Shown here in pieces: positions 57,238-64,000 of a stretch of DNA of 64,000 bases (positions are counted from its first letter, which is position 1; every line of letters starts with the position of its first letter). A program made the translations under genes and the position numbers. The DNA lies in contig OX365937.1 of the NCBI GenBank assembly GCA_947243795.1, positions 372,001 through 436,000 of the forward strand, given 5' to 3'. Below the pieces are notes generated by a model, which made no database searches, was not told the origin of the DNA, and worked only from the letters and a program-made list of their open reading frames with translations. Source of the stretch: Saccharomyces uvarum (taxonomy: Eukaryota; Ascomycota; Saccharomycetes; Saccharomycetales; Saccharomycetaceae).

Positions 57238-57737
57238 ATTTGAGCGTCATTTATTTATCTAGGCACCCCCACAGGTTATTTTGTTTTAGAGAAGTTTGTA
57301 TAGAAAAAATACGTATATCTTGCCTTATCACTTTCTTTGCAATATACAACTTGTACATTTGGCTAATATAAATATTACAACCATATATATAATAACTGCA
57401 AATTCAACTGCTATTGCCAACAGTGCTTCTCAGCGGAATATGCACTGTGCACTGCCGGTTTCCTTAATTCACCTTTTTTTTTACACGAGCTATTTTTTAC
57501 CTCAAAAGGTAGCGATGCTTTAATGATATGACTCTCCCCCCCTTTCCTTCGGGAATTGTATTTGAACCATTGGGGAATACTAGGCTAAGACAACGGGGCC
57601 GTTCACTCATGTGATTTTCAACAAATACATACGTTCAAGGATAGACACTGAAGATAACCTTAAACTGCTTAAACAAAGCAGTCCTAGTCAGTGGCTTAAG
57701 TGGAATACAGTACACAAAAAAAATAAAGCTATCAAGA
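57238..57737. other. SUI2/MHO1 intergenic region
   Basis: A 500-bp spacer with T9 and C7 tracts near 57475-57541. It holds the SUI2 3' end and the MHO1 promoter. No feature recognised. Confidence 0.5.
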
Positions 57738-58754
57738 ATGACAATACGTCCAGCAACACACGCCGGCTCATGGTATTCTAATAAACCCCAAGAGCTATCT
57801 CAACAATTACAGACTTACTTGACCAAGAGTACAACTAAAGGGCCCATTCATAACGCTCGAATTATCATATGTCCTCATGCCGGTTATAGGTATTGTGGAC
57901 CTACGATGGCCCACTCGTATGCGTCATTAGATTTGAATAGTAAAATCAAAAGAATATTCATATTGGGCCCCTCACATCATGTTTATTTTAAGAATCAAAT
58001 ACTGGTTAGTGCATTCAACAGGTTGGAGACGCCCTTGGGTAGTTTAAATGTAGATACAGATCTATGTAAGGAATTAGTAAAAAGAGAAAATCCTGCAAAC
58101 GGTAAAAAGCTATTCAAATTAATGGATCATGGCACTGACATGGCCGAGCATTCTTTAGAAATGCAGTTCCCAATGCTAGTAGAAACTTTAAAATGGAGAG
58201 GAATTTCCTTAGAAGAAGTTAAGGTTGTCCCTATGATGGTTTCGCATAATAGCACCGATATCGATCATTCTATTGGTGAAATTCTGTTGGAATACATCAA
58301 GGATCCCAATAATTTATTTATTGTAAGCAGTGATTTTTGCCATTGGGGCCGCAGGTTCCAGTACATCGGATATGTTGGAAGCAGAGAAGAGTTGAATGAA
58401 GCTATTCAAGAAGAAACGGAAGTGGAAATGTTAACTGCTAGGAGTAAACTTTCACATCATCAAGTGCCTATTTGGCAATCTATTGAAATTATGGATAGAT
58501 ATGCCATGAAAACGTTGAGTGTTACCCCAAATTCTGAAAGGTATGATGCTTGGAAACAATACTTGGAAATCACTGGAAATACCATATGCGGTGAAAAACC
58601 GATTAGTGTGATACTAAGTGCATTATCCAAGATTAATGGTACCGGAGCTGCAAATGTTAAATTTCAATGGCCTAATTATTCACAGAGCTCTCATGTGACA
58701 AGTATTGATGATAGTAGCGTTAGTTACACTTCAGGATATGTTACTTTAGACTAG
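57738..58754 (+). CDS. MHO1: MHO1 (YJR008W), MEMO1 family protein
   Basis: Predicted 338 residues, the S. cerevisiae length. It belongs to the Memo family (homologous to bacterial extradiol-dioxygenase-like folds). Seen: RPATHAGSWYSN (N-terminal signature), IICPHAGYRYCGPTMAHSY (conserved His), FILGPSHHVYF, DHGTDMAEHSLEMQFPML and VSSDFCHWGRRF. These conserved His, Asp and Cys residues line the Memo pocket, a putative metal/copper site. The biochemical role in yeast is unclear; the human protein is linked to cell motility and copper/iron handling. Confidence 0.95.
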   Translation: MTIRPATHAGSWYSNKPQELSQQLQTYLTKSTTKGPIHNARIIICPHAGYRYCGPTMAHSYASLDLNSKIKRIFILGPSHHVYFKNQILVSAFNRLETPLGSLNVDTDLCKELVKRENPANGKKLFKLMDHGTDMAEHSLEMQFPMLVETLKWRGISLEEVKVVPMMVSHNSTDIDHSIGEILLEYIKDPNNLFIVSSDFCHWGRRFQYIGYVGSREELNEAIQEETEVEMLTARSKLSHHQVPIWQSIEIMDRYAMKTLSVTPNSERYDAWKQYLEITGNTICGEKPISVILSALSKINGTGAANVKFQWPNYSQSSHVTSIDDSSVSYTSGYVTLD

Positions 58755-58898
58755 CTATCGTGCATTAATACTTGAATGCATACATATACTCGTAAGTATT
58801 GTTTTGTATAAACAATGAAATATAATAAAAAAACAATTAACGAAGCTTCTTAAAAAAAATAAAATTCCATCGTGGAACCTTTAACAAATTCTTAATCT

Positions 58899-58909
58899 AT
58901 TTATGTTTT
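58899..58909 (+). promoter_or_regulatory. candidate ARS consensus sequence
   Basis: ATTTATGTTTT is an 11/11 match to the yeast ACS (WTTTAYRTTTW) in the 233-bp A+T-rich spacer between convergent MHO1 and TDH2. Such spacers often host origins, but exact ACS matches are common by chance, so this is only a candidate. Confidence 0.35.
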
Positions 58910-58987
58910 ATAAACGTGTATGAGATATCATGAGCATGAATTATTAATTATAAAAACTTAATCATTAAAGCAACTTAAAAGTTAAAT

Positions 58988-61330
<2,343 letters not shown>

Positions 61331-61354
61331 CACGTGACCTTTCCCGGTCACGTG
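61331..61354 (+). promoter_or_regulatory. paired Cbf1 sites, MET3 promoter
   Basis: CACGTGA (61331-61337) and TCACGTG (61348-61354) form an inverted pair 330-350 bp before MET3. TCACGTG is the Cbf1/Met4/Met28 site of the sulfur amino acid regulon, so MET3 is likely induced by methionine limitation through them. Confidence 0.92.
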
Positions 61355-61453
61355 CAATTTTGTATCCCATTTTTTACATAGAATGTTGTCCAAATGTTTA
61401 TTTCTCAACAGTATAAGCCTTGTCAACCTACAAGGAATCAGCTTACAGGTAAA

Positions 61454-61463
61454 GCCACAGTTT
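61454..61463 (-). promoter_or_regulatory. Met31/Met32 site, MET3 promoter
   Basis: AAACTGTGGC on the minus strand matches the Met31/Met32 site exactly. It lies about 110 bp after the Cbf1 pair and recruits Met4 together with it, completing the classic MET3 control region. Confidence 0.9.
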
Positions 61464-61535
61464 TATGGCATCAGTCACATATGGAATTATTTGCCAATGG
61501 GAAACTAGAGCCGGAAACTCGCAACATGCTCGAGG

Positions 61536-61549
61536 TATATATATATAAA
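61536..61549 (+). promoter_or_regulatory. MET3 TATA box
   Basis: TATATATATATAAA about 135 bp before the MET3 start, downstream of the Cbf1 and Met31/32 sites. Confidence 0.75.
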
Positions 61550-61670
61550 CGTTATTCTTAGATTACCTTGCATTTTTCACCGTTTAATAGTACCTTTTCT
61601 GTTTACTACAATTGCTGTCTAGTCTTATTACAGTAACATAATCGAAGAAGTTCGATAATAATAATAATAA

Positions 61671-63218
<1,548 letters not shown>

Positions 63219-63482
63219 ATACCATGAAAGAAAATGAAGACAAAAAATTCACGACCCATAGTGCGAAATAGATAAATTTACAGATATAGTGCATATATAA
63301 AATGTGTATACATTAGAAGAAACGTTCAATATCAATACTTCCCCTCTTTATGTTCACTTATTAATTATAAATTTAACGAGGAAAGTACGGTGTTGACAAT
63401 TTCGTTCTTTTGTCAAGGGATTACCTTTAATACCGTTGGGGAGCAGCAAAAGCTGGCACAATGTAGAAGGCCAATAAAAAAA

Positions 63483-63767
63483 TTAATCATACTGGTCGAT
63501 ATTAATTTCGATTTTTGGTTGGGCCCATCTTAATCTCTGTTTATTGTACCATGGGTAAGCTGGTAAAACACATAGTAGAGTAATCACACAACTTATTCCA
63601 TACGTAACTAACAGGACATACAAGGACTGTTGAGCGAATCCCAATATGCATGCTATGACAGCTCCGATTGTGAGTGATAACTGTTGAAGGCTCTCTGTTT
63701 TCTGTTGGCTGGGAAAATCTATGGGGAAGATTAGTTTTCTTTGTATATCTTGTAATAGCGCAGACAT
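63483..63767 (-). CDS. SPC1: SPC1 (YJR010C-A), signal peptidase complex 12-kDa subunit
   Basis: Predicted 94 residues, equal to the S. cerevisiae protein. Spc1 is a non-essential subunit of the ER signal peptidase complex, homologous to mammalian SPC12; it binds Sec11/Spc3 and helps the enzyme discriminate substrates. Two hydrophobic segments are visible, about 28-50 (LSLTIGAVIACILGFAQQSLYVLL) and 52-72 (YGISCVITLLCVLPAYPWY). The N-terminus LLQDIQRKLIFPIDFPSQQKTE is the family start, and a short acidic C-terminus follows (EINIDQYD). It is convergent with MET3 with a 264-bp spacer. Confidence 0.95.
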   Translation of the reverse strand: MSALLQDIQRKLIFPIDFPSQQKTESLQQLSLTIGAVIACILGFAQQSLYVLLVTYGISCVITLLCVLPAYPWYNKQRLRWAQPKIEINIDQYD

Positions 63768-64000
63768 TGGGAGTATTATGATTAGGGTATGTGATCTTGT
63801 TTTTGCTTGATAATTGAGTAGTATTTAAAATAGAATTCGTTTAGTTGTCTCGTTTTTTTTAGTACTTTCTGCTACGCGATGCATTTTAGAGGCAGAAAAG
63901 TGTGTCCTTTTTAAGGATTATGTAGAGGAATAAAAAATATGTAAAGGAACAAGAAGAACTAAAGGGCCCAAGCGTATATATTAGTGTGTATAAATACGTT
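63768..64000. other. SPC1 upstream region to window end
   Basis: About 230 bp upstream of SPC1, with a T8 run near 63854-63861. It ends with the window. Nothing recognised. Confidence 0.5.

Overview
The window is nuclear DNA of a budding yeast of the genus Saccharomyces. It covers the pericentromeric part of the chromosome that matches S. cerevisiae chromosome X, from the end of RRN7 (YJL025W) through CEN10 to SPC1 (YJR010C-A). Gene order, orientation, two conserved introns, five tRNA genes and a point centromere all fit. The proteins differ from the S. cerevisiae versions as I remember them, mildly in the cores (CCT3, CYR1 catalytic half, SUI2) and strongly in disordered parts (RRN7, BBC1, CYR1 N-terminus, SAG1). 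I therefore infer a non-cerevisiae Saccharomyces species and cannot name it without alignment.

Left arm, 1-41084: RRN7 (3' part), APS3 (spliced), tG(GCC), PET130, BBC1, MPS3, TPH3, CCT3, MAD3, VTC4, RPC17, tK(CUU), tW(CCA, with intron), NOP9, CCT8, tM(CAU), CTK2, tL(UAA), CYR1, SYS1, COX16, OST1 and PRE3 (spliced). The tRNA-rich part (about 20-29 kb) carries three solo Ty LTR fossils, each just upstream of a tRNA gene. Two of these belong to one family and still have 5-bp target duplications.

CEN10 (41085-41202) reads on the minus strand: CDEI, an 84-bp CDEII of about 89% A+T, then CDEIII.

Right arm, 41203-64000: AVT1, MPP10, MRX12 (YJR003C), SAG1, APL1, LSO1, POL31, SUI2, MHO1, TDH2, MET3 and SPC1. 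Several promoters carry textbook regulator sites: PACE at PRE3, RRPE+PAC at MPP10 and NOP9, MATalpha1/Mcm1 P'Q sites at SAG1, an MCB at POL31, an Aft1-type site at LSO1, Cbf1 and Met31/32 sites at MET3, and Pho4-type E-boxes at VTC4.

The genes are mostly unrelated housekeeping functions, as is usual in yeast: transcription, chaperonin, vesicle traffic, ribosome biogenesis, checkpoint, cAMP signalling, proteasome, replication, translation, glycolysis and sulfate assimilation. I see no gene cluster that looks like an undescribed system. The most notable local features are a homogenised array of four 45-residue flocculin-like repeats in SAG1, an unidentified protein-like fragment between VTC4 and RPC17, an acceptor-stem mismatch in tRNA-Trp, and the pair of related solo LTRs.
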